Notes: a model not told the origin generated them from the sequence alone. A stretch of 64,000 bases of DNA from Roseibium aquae (GCF_008711285.1 NZ_VXDC01000002.1:248001-312000); one strand, 5' to 3'. Numbered from the stretch's first letter, positions 1 through 12,668 are shown. Numbers and translations: made by a program.

Positions 1-2398
<2,398 letters not shown>

Positions 2399-2862
2399 GG
2401 CGTGCGGTCTCCTTATCCTTGTCCAGGCGATCCGGCCGCGTCCGGGCCGGCCGCCAGTCTACACTCTTCCAGGCTTTCGCGCGGCCAGGCCCGCAATCAC
2501 CTGATGAGGCGGCGATGGTGGACGCAAACAGAGCCTCTCCCTCAGTTCCGCCCTCCTGAAACCGGTTCATCCTATACAGAACAATCCCTCTTATCTCCCG
2601 AGAGACCGTCTTGCGGTGCCGGCTCCCCGCATATGGGGATCATCGACACGTTGTACACCTGCGCTGGGAGCATCGGCTGACGCGCGGCATAGGCTCAGAG
2701 GGCGCCGCCGGAAGGTGCCGTTGCGGCAGACATGTCTTGCAAAAAAGATTGCATACCATTGTATACTGAACTATCAAGGTTGCAGCGAGCTTCCCCGGCA
2801 AGCCAAGTCCTGTGCGGTCCGGCGCGGAAGCTCTTTCTATCATGAAAGATGCCGAGGGTCCC
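2399..2862. other. Divergent intergenic region acnA / acnB
   Basis: This 464-base gap separates the two divergent aconitase genes and must hold both promoters. Several open frames cross it, but none resembles a protein. The acnB-proximal part (about 2735-2775) is locally AT-rich and carries the repeat and promoter-like elements listed separately. I could not identify a convincing promoter for acnA. Confidence 0.6.
2737..2767 (+). promoter_or_regulatory. Candidate acnB promoter with TTGYATAC direct repeat
   Basis: TTGCAA (2737-2742) and TATACT (2762-2767) resemble -35 and -10 boxes, though the 19-base spacer is longer than ideal. Inside are two direct copies of TTGYATAC spaced exactly 10 bp (TTGCATAC then TTGTATAC), the second overlapping the -10 box. 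A helical-turn repeat overlapping a promoter suggests an operator. The regulator is unknown. The start codon of acnB is about 95 bases downstream. Confidence 0.4.
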
Positions 2863-5655
2863 ATGAGCCTTTACACAGACTACCTCAAAGAAATCGAATC
2901 CCGCAAAGATCAGGGGCTCCACCCCAAGCCGATCGAAGATGGCGCGCTGGTGGCCGAGCTGATCGCGCAGATCAGGGACACCGGCAACGCACACCGTGCC
3001 GACTCGCTCAAGTTCTTCATCTACAACACTCTTCCGGGGACGACGAGCGCGGCGGGGGAAAAAGCGAAATTCCTGAAGGAGATCATTCTGGGCGAAGCAG
3101 AGGTTCCAGAAATCACGCCGGCCTTTGCCTTTGAGCTGCTGTCTCACATGAAAGGCGGGCCGTCCATCGAAGTGCTGCTGGACCTGGCGCTTGGCGATGA
3201 CAAGTCGATCGCCAAACAAGCCGCCGACGTTCTGAAGACCCAGGTGTTCCTCTATGAAGCCGACACGGACCGGCTGAAGGCCGCCTATGAGGCAGGCAAC
3301 GAGATCGTCAGGGACATTCTGGAAAGCTACGTTCAGGCCGAGTTCTTCACCAAGCTTCCGGACATCGAAGAGGAAATAAAGGTCGTCAGCTATGTTGCCG
3401 CCGAGGGTGACATTTCCACCGACCTTCTATCGCCGGGCAATCAGGCGCACTCCCGCTCCGACCGTGAACTTCACGGCAAGTGCATGATTTCCGAACAAGC
3501 CCAGAGGGAAATTGAGGCGCTGAAGCTGCAGCACCCGGACAAGCGCGTGATGCTGGTGGCCGAAAAAGGCACCATGGGCGTGGGCTCGTCCCGTATGTCG
3601 GGCGTCAACAACGTGGCGCTTTGGACCGGCAAACCGGCCAGCCCTTATGTGCCCTTCGTCAACTACGCGCCCGTTGTTGCCGGCACCAACGGCATCTCGC
3701 CGATCTTTTTGACCACCGTCGGCGTCACTGGCGGCATCGGTATCGACCTCAAGAATTGGGTCAAGAAGCTCGGGCCGGACGGCAAGCCGATCCTCAACAA
3801 CGACGACAGCCCGGTTCTGGAGCAGAAATACTCGGTCGAGACGGGCACGGTGTTCAAGATCAACACCAAGACGAAAAAACTCTTGAGCGAAGATGGCAGC
3901 GAAGAGCATGCGGACCTGTCCTCCGCGTTCACACCGCAAAAAGTCGAGTTCATGAAGGCGGGCAGCTCCTATGCCATCGTTTTCGGCAAGAAGCTGCAGA
4001 CATTCGCGGCCGAGACCCTTGGGGTCGAAGCCCCGCAGGTGTTTGCCCCGTCCAAGGAAGTGTCCCACGAAGGCCAGGGCCTGACCGCCGTTGAGAAAAT
4101 CTTCAACCGGAACGCCGTCGGCTCCACACCGGGCAAGACGCTGCATGCCGGATCGGATGTGCGGGTGAAGGTGAACATCGTCGGGTCGCAGGACACGACC
4201 GGCCTGATGACCGCGCAGGAACTGGAAGCGATGGCGGCCACCGTCATTTCGCCGACCGTGGACGGCGCTTACCAGTCGGGCTGTCACACAGCCTCCGTCT
4301 GGGATCTGAAAGCCCAGGCCAACATTCCGAAACTCATGAAGTTCATGAACAATTTCGGTCTGATCACCGCCCGCGACCCGAAGGGCGAATACCACGCTAT
4401 GACCGACGTGATCCACAAGGTGCTGAACGATCTGACCGTCGACGATTGGGACATCATCATCGGAGGCGACAGCCACACCCGCATGTCCAAGGGCGTGGCC
4501 TTCGGCGCGGATAGCGGCACCGTGGCGCTGGCGCTTGCGACCGGTGAAGCCACCATGCCGATCCCCGAAAGCGTGAAAGTCACTTTCAAGGGCACCATGG
4601 CCGATCACATGGACTTCCGCGATGTGGTGCACGCGACACAGGCGCAAATGCTGAAACAGCATGGCGACAACGTCTTCCAGGGCCGCATCATCGAGGTGCA
4701 TATCGGCACGCTGCTGGCCGACCAGGCGTTTACCTTCACCGACTGGACTGCGGAAATGAAGGCCAAAGCCTCGATCTGCATCTCGAACGACGAGACGCTG
4801 ATCGGGTCTCTGGAGCTGGCGAAGTCTCGCATCCAGACCATGATCGACAAGGGCATGGACAACGGGAATAAGGTTCTGCAGGGCCTGATCGACAAGGCGG
4901 ACAAGCGCATTGCCCAAATCAAGTCGGGTGAGAAACCCGCCCTCACTCCGGATCCGGATGCCAAGTACTTTGCTGAGGTCGTCGTCGATCTGGATGAAAT
5001 CAATGAGCCGATGATCGCCGATCCGGACGTCAACAATGAAGATGTCTCCCGGCGTTACACTCACGATACCATTCGCCCGGTCTCCTATTACCGCGGCGAG
5101 AAGAAGGTGGATCTGGGCTTCGTCGGCTCCTGCATGGTCCACAAGGGCGACATGAAGATCGTCGCGGGCATGCTCAAGAATCTCGAAAAGGCGCAAGGCA
5201 AGGTCGAGTTCAAGGCCCCGCTTGTGGTCGCCGCGCCGACCTACAACATCATCGATGAGCTGAAGGAAGAGGGCGACTGGGACGTCTTGCAGAAATACTC
5301 CGGCTTCGAGTTCGACGATGCGGCGCCGAAGTCAACCGCGCGGACCGAATACGAGAACATTCTCTATCTGGAGCGTCCGGGCTGCAACCTGTGCATGGGC
5401 AATCAGGAAAAGGCCGCAAAGGGCGACACGGTTCTGGCCACCTCCACGCGCCTCTTTAAGGGCCGGGTCGTGGAAGATTCGGATGAGAAGAAGGGTGAAT
5501 CGCTGCTGGCGTCGACCCCGGTGGTCGTCCTGTCGGCGATCCTTGGCCGGACGCCGAGCATCGACGAGTACAAGGAGGCGGTGAAAGGCATCGATCTGAC
5601 CAAATTCGCCCCGCCGCGGCAAAAGCCGCTCGATGCGAAGTCGGTTCATTTTTAA
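2863..5655 (+). CDS. acnB: Bifunctional aconitase B / 2-methylisocitrate dehydratase
   Basis: AcnB performs the aconitase step and, in characterised members, also hydrates 2-methyl-cis-aconitate in the methylcitrate cycle. The protein has 930 residues, longer than the 865 of E. coli AcnB. Its N-terminal HEAT-like and swivel domains precede the catalytic domains, the AcnB order, which is the reverse of AcnA. The [4Fe-4S] ligands are C757 ([10 protein letters not shown]) and C841/C844 (GCNLCMGNQ). The spacing between C757 and C841 is about 25 residues longer than in E. coli. I chose ATG 2863 ([18 protein letters not shown]), the usual family start, with GAGGG just upstream; the frame stays open to an earlier ATG at 2812. 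It is transcribed away from acnA. Confidence 0.96.
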   Translation: MSLYTDYLKEIESRKDQGLHPKPIEDGALVAELIAQIRDTGNAHRADSLKFFIYNTLPGTTSAAGEKAKFLKEIILGEAEVPEITPAFAFELLSHMKGGPSIEVLLDLALGDDKSIAKQAADVLKTQVFLYEADTDRLKAAYEAGNEIVRDILESYVQAEFFTKLPDIEEEIKVVSYVAAEGDISTDLLSPGNQAHSRSDRELHGKCMISEQAQREIEALKLQHPDKRVMLVAEKGTMGVGSSRMSGVNNVALWTGKPASPYVPFVNYAPVVAGTNGISPIFLTTVGVTGGIGIDLKNWVKKLGPDGKPILNNDDSPVLEQKYSVETGTVFKINTKTKKLLSEDGSEEHADLSSAFTPQKVEFMKAGSSYAIVFGKKLQTFAAETLGVEAPQVFAPSKEVSHEGQGLTAVEKIFNRNAVGSTPGKTLHAGSDVRVKVNIVGSQDTTGLMTAQELEAMAATVISPTVDGAYQSGCHTASVWDLKAQANIPKLMKFMNNFGLITARDPKGEYHAMTDVIHKVLNDLTVDDWDIIIGGDSHTRMSKGVAFGADSGTVALALATGEATMPIPESVKVTFKGTMADHMDFRDVVHATQAQMLKQHGDNVFQGRIIEVHIGTLLADQAFTFTDWTAEMKAKASICISNDETLIGSLELAKSRIQTMIDKGMDNGNKVLQGLIDKADKRIAQIKSGEKPALTPDPDAKYFAEVVVDLDEINEPMIADPDVNNEDVSRRYTHDTIRPVSYYRGEKKVDLGFVGSCMVHKGDMKIVAGMLKNLEKAQGKVEFKAPLVVAAPTYNIIDELKEEGDWDVLQKYSGFEFDDAAPKSTARTEYENILYLERPGCNLCMGNQEKAAKGDTVLATSTRLFKGRVVEDSDEKKGESLLASTPVVVLSAILGRTPSIDEYKEAVKGIDLTKFAPPRQKPLDAKSVHF

Positions 5656-5911
5656 GATCCGGCCGGGAATTCGACTTGCGGCCGCGCCGCCATTGTCTGG
5701 AACGGAGGACATCCGGTCGGGGCGATGGTGGCGCGGCCGTTGTTGTTTGGTGCCGGGCTTTGCAAGCAAACCGGTTTTGATGACGTTTTCGACCCAAAAG
5801 GACCCACTTGGGCTCTTCGGTAAACCATTCGGAAAGACTGTTCCCGCAAACCATTGGTCGTGGAATTTCACCCGGTCACCGGTGGTTCGACCGTTAGCGG
5901 AGTTAATTGCG

Positions 5912-7591
5912 GTGTTGAAGAACATTTCGATCGTCAAGAAGATGCTTGGCGTCATCACCTTTTTGAGCATTGCGGCCGCCGGTACGACCTGGTTCGCCTA
6001 TACTCAGCTCGACGCGGTGACCACGGCCTTCAACCAGGTTGGCCAATCAGAGGAAGCCGCTCGAGAGGCGATGGACCTCCGGATCGACATTGTCGCGATC
6101 AGCCGGATGACCTATCAATTGGCGCTGGATACCGGCAACGCTTCCGAATACCGCGCCCAGAACAAACGCCGCAGTGAAGAGATGCTCGGCCGCCTGCCGA
6201 AACTCGAAGCTGCCGCCGACAACGAGCAGAAGAGGCAGTTGACAGCGATCGAAGCCGCTTTGACGGCTTATTTCTCGGATATCGAGAAAATGATCCAGAT
6301 TGCCGAGCAAGCGCCGGATGATGCCGCCGCGATTGCCAAAGCCCTCGATGTTGCCCTCGCCGGTCAGAAGAATGTTACCGATACCGTCAAGGTTTACAGC
6401 CAGTATTCGGCGCAGACCATGGCGGACGAGCGCGCGCGCGCCAGCGCGGCGGCGCAGTCCGCAGCGATGGATCTGGTCTTGACGGCGGCGTTCGCAATCG
6501 CGATTTGCACCATTCTGGGCGTCTGGATCTCGCGCTATGGGATTTCCAAACCCATCTCGAAGATCGTTCACACCTTTCAGGAAATGGCGACAGGTAATCT
6601 TGATGTCGCCATTGAAGGGACCGATCGCGCGGATGAAATTGGCGATCTGGCCAAAACCGCGGATTTCTTCAAGGAACAGTCTGAAAAAAGCGCCCGTTTG
6701 ACGGCGGAAGCCGAGCAGCAACAGGCCCGTGCGGAAGCAGAAAGGTCGCGTCAGCTGGCCGAGATTGCCAGCCAGTTCGAAGACGCCGTTGGCGCCATTG
6801 TTCAGTCCGTTTCGGCGGCGGCCAGCCAACTGGAAGGGTTCTCCCGCGAGATGGCAGACACGGCAAGCCTGACGTCGGACCGGTCGGTGACCGTGGCAAC
6901 GACGTCCGAAGAAGCGTCGCACAATGTCGAGACTGTCGCGTCGGCAACGGAAGAACTGACCGCCTCGGTTCAGGAAATTTCCGGCCAGGTCGAACGCTCG
7001 AACCAGATCTCCGAGGAGGCGGCCCGCGATGCGGATTCTGCTGCCGTCAAGGTTCAGGGGCTGTCGAGTGCCGCGCAGAAAATCGGCGATATCGTCGAAC
7101 TGATCTCTGGCATTGCCGAACAGACCAACCTGCTTGCGCTGAACGCGACCATCGAGGCGGCCCGCGCCGGAGAGGCGGGCAAGGGCTTCGCGGTCGTGGC
7201 CGCCGAGGTCAAGGAACTGGCAACCCAAACCGCCAAGGCAACGGAAGAGATTTCCGCGCAGATTGCCGGCATTCAGTCCTCGACGAATGAATCGGCTACC
7301 GCGATCAATGGCGTTGCCGAAACAATCAGCCGGGTCAAGGAAATCAGCACCGCGGTCGCGGCGTCCGTCGAGCAACAGGCAGCGGCAACCCAGGAAATCG
7401 CGTCCAACATTCAGCAGGCTGCCGCGGGCACAACAGAAGTGTCGCGGTCAATCGCGACCGTGACCGAGGCCGCGGAACAGTCCAGCGCGACGGCCAATCA
7501 GGTTCTGAAGGCCTCCGGTGATCTTGCCGCGCAAGCCGAGTTCCTGCGTTCGGAACTGGATAAGTTTCTCTCCACAGTCCGGGCAGCTTAA
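5912..7591 (+). CDS. Methyl-accepting chemotaxis protein
   Basis: This is an inner-membrane chemoreceptor that signals to CheA through CheW. The 559-residue protein has a transmembrane helix near residues 8-30, a helical periplasmic ligand domain of about 150 residues, a second transmembrane helix near 185-210, a HAMP domain (about 210-265) and a cytoplasmic signalling domain. The conserved hairpin tip [20 protein letters not shown] is at about 402-421. The start is inferred as GTG 5912, giving [12 protein letters not shown], with GGAG 9 bases upstream; the frame runs open a further 93 codons upstream, without similarity to the family. No che genes are nearby. The ligand is unknown. A strong terminator follows. 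Confidence 0.9.
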   Translation: MLKNISIVKKMLGVITFLSIAAAGTTWFAYTQLDAVTTAFNQVGQSEEAAREAMDLRIDIVAISRMTYQLALDTGNASEYRAQNKRRSEEMLGRLPKLEAAADNEQKRQLTAIEAALTAYFSDIEKMIQIAEQAPDDAAAIAKALDVALAGQKNVTDTVKVYSQYSAQTMADERARASAAAQSAAMDLVLTAAFAIAICTILGVWISRYGISKPISKIVHTFQEMATGNLDVAIEGTDRADEIGDLAKTADFFKEQSEKSARLTAEAEQQQARAEAERSRQLAEIASQFEDAVGAIVQSVSAAASQLEGFSREMADTASLTSDRSVTVATTSEEASHNVETVASATEELTASVQEISGQVERSNQISEEAARDADSAAVKVQGLSSAAQKIGDIVELISGIAEQTNLLALNATIEAARAGEAGKGFAVVAAEVKELATQTAKATEEISAQIAGIQSSTNESATAINGVAETISRVKEISTAVAASVEQQAAATQEIASNIQQAAAGTTEVSRSIATVTEAAEQSSATANQVLKASGDLAAQAEFLRSELDKFLSTVRAA

Positions 7592-7613
7592 CCTTGCGCG
7601 CAACATGGGCTCG

Positions 7614-7648
7614 AACACCCCGGCATCGACACCGGGGTGTTTTCGTTT
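7614..7648 (+). terminator. Rho-independent terminator after chemoreceptor gene
   Basis: A perfect 10-bp stem AACACCCCGG (7614-7623) / CCGGGGTGTT (7632-7641) encloses an 8-base loop and runs into TTCGTTT. It lies 23 bases after the chemoreceptor stop codon and separates that gene from ccmA. Confidence 0.85.
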
Positions 7649-7726
7649 GGGGCTTTTTTCAGGCTTGCATTTTCGCGTCCATGCCCCCTAACAAGACAAC
7701 TGGTCAAACAACCCGGAGTCTTTTCC

Positions 7727-8395
7727 CTGAAACTTCTAGCTGACAATCTGGCCGTGGACCGGGGCGGGCGGCGCGTCTTTGCCGGACTGACCTTCTCGGT
7801 TTCCGCCGGAACGGCGCTGATTGTCACGGGTCCGAATGGCGTTGGCAAATCCTCGCTCCTGCGCACCCTGGCCGGTCTTGTCGCGCCCGCGGAAGGGGAT
7901 TTGAACCTGGAAGGCGCAAGCCAGCCCGACATGGCCGTGCATGAACACGCCCATTATTTCGGTCATCAGGACGCGCTGAAGCCGGCTTTGACCGCCTTGG
8001 AAAATCTCACGTTCTGGCAATCCTTTTCCGCGCCGGCCCCCTCGCCGGGCTTCAAATCTGCCGTGATGAAGCCGGTTCAGGCCTTGGAGTTCTTGGGCAT
8101 CGGTCACACGGCGCGTCTGCCCGCGGCCTATCTGTCTGCCGGTCAACGCCGCAGGCTCTCGCTGGCCCGTTTGCTCATCACACCCCGGCCGCTCTGGTTG
8201 ATGGATGAGCCGACATCGGCGCTTGATACCGCGTCGGAGGCCCGGCTACTCGATCTGATGAACAATCACCTCTCGGGCGGCGGCATCATCATCGCCGCGA
8301 CCCATAGCCCCTTGAACCTGTCCACCATCGTCCGGCTGCACCTTGAGACGGCACCGGAACCCATGGCCCCCCTCTCGCAGGAGCGTGACGCATGA
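7727..8395 (+). CDS. ccmA: Haem exporter ATP-binding protein CcmA
   Basis: CcmA is the ATPase of the CcmABCD complex, which releases haem-loaded CcmE during cytochrome c maturation at the inner membrane. Walker A is GPNGVGKSS, the signature region reads YLSAGQRRRLSLARL and Walker B is LWLMDEPTSALD. The length of about 222 residues fits the family. The start is unusual: the only in-frame ATG/GTG/TTG upstream of the homologous region is a GTG at 7637 inside the preceding terminator hairpin. The natural N-terminus (KLLADNLAVDRGG) fits a CTG at 7727, preceded by GGAG at 8-base spacing. The stop codon overlaps ccmB by ATGA. Confidence 0.93.
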   Translation: MKLLADNLAVDRGGRRVFAGLTFSVSAGTALIVTGPNGVGKSSLLRTLAGLVAPAEGDLNLEGASQPDMAVHEHAHYFGHQDALKPALTALENLTFWQSFSAPAPSPGFKSAVMKPVQALEFLGIGHTARLPAAYLSAGQRRRLSLARLLITPRPLWLMDEPTSALDTASEARLLDLMNNHLSGGGIIIAATHSPLNLSTIVRLHLETAPEPMAPLSQERDA

Positions 8396-9063
8396 CTGGC
8401 TGGGTGGGATCCCTGTTTGCCCGCGAACTGCGGATCGCTGTGCGGGTCGGCGGCAGCGGCATGATCGGTGTTCTGTTCTTTCTGGCCGTGGTGTCGGTGA
8501 TTCCCTTTGGCGTTGGGCCGGATCTCAACCTGCTGGCCAGGATCGGACCCGCCTTTTTGTGGATCGGAGCTCTGCTCGCCACGCTTTTGGGGTTGGACCG
8601 GTTGTTTCAGGCCGACCGGGATGACGGGGCACTGGATCTACTCTTGATGGCTGGACGGCCGCTCGAATTGGTGGTGCTGGTCAAATGCCTGGCCCACTGG
8701 ATGGCGACGGGACTGCCGTTGGTGGTTGCCGCGCCGGTGCTCGCGATCTTTTTGAACCTGTCGCCCACCGCGATTGGCGCCGTTACGCTGACCTTGCTCG
8801 TCGGCACACCAGCCCTGACCCTGATCGGCGCGATTGGTGCATCGCTGACCGTCACTTTGCGCCGGGGTGGCCTGCTGATGGCCGTTCTGGTCATCCCGCT
8901 CACCATTCCAATCCTGATTTTTGGCGTGAGCGCGGCGGATGCGGCGGTGACCGATCCTGTGCCGTTCCTGACGCCATTCCTGATCCTGTGCGCGCTGACG
9001 TTGATTTCAGCGGTGGTGGGCCCGATCGCCTCCGCCATGGCGCTCCGGTTCTCGTCGGATTGA
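8392..9063 (+). CDS. ccmB: Haem exporter permease CcmB
   Basis: CcmB is the membrane subunit partnered with CcmA in cytochrome c biogenesis. The 223-residue protein is hydrophobic with about six predicted transmembrane stretches and carries the family segment LFQADRDDGALDLLL near residues 72-86. It overlaps ccmA by the four bases ATGA, indicating translational coupling. A gap of 94 bases separates it from ccmC. Confidence 0.94.
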   Translation: MTGWVGSLFARELRIAVRVGGSGMIGVLFFLAVVSVIPFGVGPDLNLLARIGPAFLWIGALLATLLGLDRLFQADRDDGALDLLLMAGRPLELVVLVKCLAHWMATGLPLVVAAPVLAIFLNLSPTAIGAVTLTLLVGTPALTLIGAIGASLTVTLRRGGLLMAVLVIPLTIPILIFGVSAADAAVTDPVPFLTPFLILCALTLISAVVGPIASAMALRFSSD

Positions 9064-9157
9064 AACTCCGTCCCCTGACATGGTTTTGATCCGGCGCAAT
9101 GCGGGTGCGGCACCGATTGTCATTGAATGGGGCTCACCTTCGAATTAGAACAATTCC

Positions 9158-9925
9158 ATGGCCATCTGGGACTACGCAAATCCAACCCGTTTCCTGCGCC
9201 TTGTGGAGATCATTCTTCCCTGGCTCATCGCTGCGTGCGCGGCTGCTTTCGCGGTTGGGCTGTACAAGAGCTTCTTCATGGCGCCCGAGGATTATCAGCA
9301 GGGCGACACGGTCAGGATCATGTTCATTCATGTGCCGGCCGCATGGCTCGCGATGATGTGCTACTCGATCATGGCGATTTCCTCGCTTGGAACGCTGGTC
9401 TGGAAACATCCGCTTGCCGATGTGTCCGCCAAGGCCGCGGCGCCGATCGGCGCGGCCCTGACGTTCACCTGTCTGGTCACCGGCGCCCTGTGGGGCAAGC
9501 CGATGTGGGGGACCTATTGGGTTTGGGACGCCCGCCTGACCTCGGTTCTGGTGCTGTTCATCATGTATCTGGGTCTCATGGCCCTCTGGCGCACGATGGA
9601 AGACCCGATCAAGGCCGGAAAAGCCGCGGCCATCCTTACCCTTGTTGGTGCGCTCAACTTGCCGATCATCAAGTTTTCGGTGGATTGGTGGAATACCTTG
9701 CACCAGCCGGCAAGCGTGATCCGATTGGACGGACCGACCATTCATCCGGATATGCTGGTGCCGCTTCTGGTGATGGCGCTGGCATTCACGCTCCTGTTTT
9801 TTGTTCTGCATCTCATGGCGATGCGCAATGAAGTGCTGCGCAGGCGGGTCCGGGCCATGCGCATGCGGGCGGCTTCGGTGGCAGCCCCGGCCACCGCCCG
9901 GGCAACAGCGCAACCTGCGGAGTAA
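9158..9925 (+). CDS. ccmC: Haem transport protein CcmC
   Basis: CcmC presents haem to CcmE in the periplasm. The 255-residue protein shows the tryptophan-rich periplasmic haem-handling motif WGTYWVWDARLTS and six hydrophobic helices. Conserved histidines that serve as haem ligands in this family are plausible at FIHVPAAW and at the later segment WWNTLHQPAS. The ATG at 9158 gives MAIWDYANPTRFLRL, the usual family start. The C-terminal tail is rich in Ala and Arg. Three bases separate its stop codon from ccmD. Confidence 0.96.
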   Translation: MAIWDYANPTRFLRLVEIILPWLIAACAAAFAVGLYKSFFMAPEDYQQGDTVRIMFIHVPAAWLAMMCYSIMAISSLGTLVWKHPLADVSAKAAAPIGAALTFTCLVTGALWGKPMWGTYWVWDARLTSVLVLFIMYLGLMALWRTMEDPIKAGKAAAILTLVGALNLPIIKFSVDWWNTLHQPASVIRLDGPTIHPDMLVPLLVMALAFTLLFFVLHLMAMRNEVLRRRVRAMRMRAASVAAPATARATAQPAE

Positions 9926-9928
9926 ACC

Positions 9929-10111
9929 ATGGATCCTTTTGATCTGGGGCCCCATGCAGGCTTCATTGTCGCATCCTACATCGTGACCTTCGGCACGATG
10001 GCCGCTTTGATTGTATGGGTGCTGGTCGACCGCGCCAGGCAACTGGCGGCCTTGAAGGAATTGGAAGAGCAAGGCATTGCGCGGGCCTCCGCGCGGCGGG
10101 ACAAATCATGA
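9929..10111 (+). CDS. ccmD: Haem exporter small subunit CcmD
   Basis: CcmD is a small single-span protein that stabilises the CcmABC-CcmE complex. The 60-residue product begins MDPFDLGPHAGFIVASY, the family-typical aromatic and glycine-rich start, then one transmembrane helix (about residues 12-33) and a charged coiled tail containing RQLAALKELEEQG. The position between ccmC and the thioredoxin gene and the ATGA overlap with the next gene support the call. Confidence 0.92.
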   Translation: MDPFDLGPHAGFIVASYIVTFGTMAALIVWVLVDRARQLAALKELEEQGIARASARRDKS

Positions 10112-10743
10112 CGGGCAACACAACACAGGACGACGGTGCCGAGCGGAACGCCGAAACCGGCAAGCGCCGCGTTCCGGTTCTGGTGCTTCTGCCGCTGGTC
10201 GTCTTCCTGGCGCTTGCAGGTCTTTTCCTGTTTCAGCTCACCATGGGCAACGATCCAAGCGAAATCCCTTCGGCCCTGATCAACGAACCGGTGCCTGAAA
10301 CCCAATTGCCGCCCGTCGAGGGACTGGTGAAGGCTGGCGCACCTGTCCCAGGTTTTTCCCGTGAGGATCTGCTCGGGCAGGTCACAGTTGTCAATGTGTT
10401 CGCTTCCTGGTGCGCGCCGTGCCGGCAGGAGCACCCGCTTCTGGAGGACCTGGCAACCCGCGACGGCTTCCAGATGATCGGCATCAACTACAAGGACAAA
10501 CCTGAAAACGCCCGCCGTTTTCTCGGCAGTTTGGGAAATCCCTATGACCTGGTTGGGGCGGACGATCGCGGCCGGGCCGCGATCGACTGGGGCGTTTACG
10601 GTGTGCCGGAGACGTTCATTGTCGATGCCTCGGGGATTATCCGCTACAAATTCATCGGGCCGCTCGATCCGGAACGTTACAGGGGTGTTTTTCTTCCGGA
10701 ACTCGACAAGGTGCTTGCCACCCCGAATGGCCCCACCAGCTGA
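10108..10743 (+). CDS. ccmG: Cytochrome c biogenesis thiol-disulfide protein CcmG (CycY/DsbE)
   Basis: CcmG is a membrane-tethered periplasmic thioredoxin that keeps apocytochrome or CcmH cysteines reduced. The 211-residue protein has one N-terminal membrane anchor (about residues 24-46) and then a thioredoxin domain with active site WCAPC and the cis-proline region YGVPETFIVD. The ATG at 10108 overlaps the ccmD stop codon by four bases; an upstream open extension overlaps ccmD and is rejected. The ccmE, ccmF and ccmH genes are not in this window, as in rhizobia where they form a separate cycHJKL operon. Confidence 0.95.
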   Translation: MTGNTTQDDGAERNAETGKRRVPVLVLLPLVVFLALAGLFLFQLTMGNDPSEIPSALINEPVPETQLPPVEGLVKAGAPVPGFSREDLLGQVTVVNVFASWCAPCRQEHPLLEDLATRDGFQMIGINYKDKPENARRFLGSLGNPYDLVGADDRGRAAIDWGVYGVPETFIVDASGIIRYKFIGPLDPERYRGVFLPELDKVLATPNGPTS

Positions 10744-10855
10744 GCGGCGGCTGGGTCAGACTTATGTGTTCGCCGGCTGTCACCCGCTCGTGATTCGCCG
10801 GTTATGCCGGATTGGCCTAGGTAGAGATGGAACCGTAAGAGGAAAACCCTGTCCT

Positions 10856-11611
10856 ATGGATATCCGACGCGCTCGGGACCGCGGAGCGGCCCTTGGTCTA
10901 CTCATGTTGCTCCTGTCCCTGCCGTTTCCTGCCAGCGGGGCATTCGCGCAGTCTCCGCAGGCGGTTGCCGAACTGTTTTCCAGTCAAGGATGCTCTTCCT
11001 GTCCTCCAGCAGATGCCCTGCTCAGAGACCTGAGCGAGGATGGCCGGGTGCTGGCCCTGACCCTGAATGTCGACTACTGGGATTACCTTGGCTGGCCGGA
11101 TACGCTGGCCAAGACCGAATACTCCGAACGCCAGCGGGCCTATGCCGCCCGCCGGGGCGACCGGTCGGTCTACACTCCTCAAATGGTAATAAACGGTGAA
11201 GAGCACGTTATCGGTAGTCATGAACAGGAAGTCCGGGCTGCGATCAATCGCGCCGAACCGTTCTCGGCATCCGTGTCTCTCAAGGTGACCGGGATGGTTG
11301 TTGAGGCCAGCGTAGATGGGCAGCTTCCCGAAGGCGCGGACATGGCCAAGGTTTTGTTCGTGAGGATCAGCGAAAGCGAGCAGGTCGAAATTTCGCGTGG
11401 CGAAAACGCCGGGAAAACCATGACCTACAGCAACGTTGTCCGCGCGATGCATCCGATTGGAATGTGGATGGGCGGTCCCGCCAAATTCCACATGCCGAAG
11501 TCCGAACTTGCAAAATCGGGCGATGACTACTGCGCCGTTCTCATTCAGCTTGAGGACGAGAACGGTTCAGGTGCGATCATTGGCGCCGATGTCTTGAACT
11601 GGACCAAGTGA
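10856..11611 (+). CDS. DUF1223 exported thioredoxin-like protein
   Basis: The 251-residue protein begins with a signal peptide (MDIRRARDRG, then a hydrophobic stretch ending near SGAFAQS) and carries a CSSCPPAD motif near mature residue 15, matching the DUF1223 family. These proteins have a thioredoxin-like fold with a CxxC pair and are of unknown function. A second recognisable block is NVDYWDYLGWPD and TPQMVINGEEHV. It follows ccmG by 112 bases in the same direction, an arrangement also remembered from rhizobial ccm loci, so a link with periplasmic thiol chemistry is plausible but unproven. An AAGAGGA ribosome site precedes ATG 10856. Confidence 0.88.
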   Translation: MDIRRARDRGAALGLLMLLLSLPFPASGAFAQSPQAVAELFSSQGCSSCPPADALLRDLSEDGRVLALTLNVDYWDYLGWPDTLAKTEYSERQRAYAARRGDRSVYTPQMVINGEEHVIGSHEQEVRAAINRAEPFSASVSLKVTGMVVEASVDGQLPEGADMAKVLFVRISESEQVEISRGENAGKTMTYSNVVRAMHPIGMWMGGPAKFHMPKSELAKSGDDYCAVLIQLEDENGSGAIIGADVLNWTK

Positions 11612-11776
11612 CCGCGGGCTTGCATTGACCGGCCCTACCCGCCAGTGCCGCAGTTTCGATCATATATCCATGACTTTTCGAGAACAGGACCTTGCCTCGG
11701 CAGGCGAAGCTGCTACGGCTTTGCGGTCGCCGCTTTCGCGGCGCCGAGCTAACGCCGACTGACGGAGATCGGGGCC

Positions 11777-12664
11777 ATGACCCTTCGCCTGCGAATCGCC
11801 CTTGGCAGCATCGGTATCGGTGTTGTCGTTTTGGGGCTGAAGGTCGCGGCCTACTGGCTCACCGGATCGGCCGCGCTGCTGTCCGACGCGCTTGAAACGA
11901 TCGTGAATGTCGCGTCAGCGCTGGCAACCGTGATCGCGGTCTGGTTCGCCTCCAAACCCGCTGATTCCAATCACCCCTACGGGCATGACAAAGCCGAATA
12001 CTTCGCGGCCGTTCTTGTCGGTGTCATGATTGTTCTTGCCGCGATATCCATCTTCTATGCGGCCTGGGAGGGACTAACCGACGACCGCCCGCTGACCTAT
12101 TCCCTGACCGGTCTTGGCATCAACGCCCTTGCAGCCCTGATCAACCTGGCCTGGGCGCGGCATCTCATCCGATTTGGCCGGCGCAATTCCTCTCCCGCTC
12201 TCACAGCGGACGGGAAGCATCTGATGACCGATGTTGGCACATCACTGGGGGTCCTCGGGGGCGTCGGGCTGGTGTTCATAACGGGGTGGGAGCCGCTCGA
12301 TTCGATTCTGGCGGCCCTTGTCGGGATCCTGGTGCTCTGGTCCGGCTGGCATGTGATGAAGGAGTCTGTCAGCGGGTTGATGGATGAATCCGCTTCCGAA
12401 GATACGTTGACCAAGATCCGGGCCATGATCTCCGATCATGGGGAAGGCGCGCTGGAAGCCCATGATTTGCGGACGCGGCAAGCCGGGTCTGCGACCTTCA
12501 TTGAATTTCATCTTGTAGTGCCGGGGAAAATGACAGTCGAAACCGCCCATGACATCTGCGACCGGATCGAGGAGGCGATTGCCGACGGTATGCCTGGCGC
12601 GCGTGTCACGATTCACGTCGAGCCCGATCACAAAGCGAAGCATTCGGGGATAGTGGTTCTGTGA
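11777..12664 (+). CDS. Cation diffusion facilitator family efflux transporter
   Basis: The 295-residue protein is a metal/proton antiporter of the CDF family (FieF/YiiP-like), expected to export Zn, Fe, Cd, Co or Mn from the cytoplasm. It has six transmembrane segments. The metal-site motif SDALETIVN, with the ALxSDAxxN-like arrangement, lies in helix 2, and HPYGHDKAEYF follows helix 3. The cytoplasmic C-terminal domain carries the dimerisation and metal-binding histidines (TIHVEPDHKAKHS). Metal specificity cannot be read. GGAG lies 9 bases before ATG 11777. The stop codon is four bases from the next gene, hinting at co-transcription. Confidence 0.92.
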   Translation: MTLRLRIALGSIGIGVVVLGLKVAAYWLTGSAALLSDALETIVNVASALATVIAVWFASKPADSNHPYGHDKAEYFAAVLVGVMIVLAAISIFYAAWEGLTDDRPLTYSLTGLGINALAALINLAWARHLIRFGRRNSSPALTADGKHLMTDVGTSLGVLGGVGLVFITGWEPLDSILAALVGILVLWSGWHVMKESVSGLMDESASEDTLTKIRAMISDHGEGALEAHDLRTRQAGSATFIEFHLVVPGKMTVETAHDICDRIEEAIADGMPGARVTIHVEPDHKAKHSGIVVL

Positions 12665-12668
12665 AGAC

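Noticed and set aside
3427..5196. 589-codon minus-strand frame opposite acnB
   Set aside because: Its whole length lies antisense to a strongly conserved AcnB. High GC at codon position 3 opens long antisense frames; it has no recognisable domains.
6047..7375. 442-codon minus-strand frame opposite the chemoreceptor
   Set aside because: It is antisense to the HAMP and signalling domains, with Arg/Gly-rich meaningless composition.
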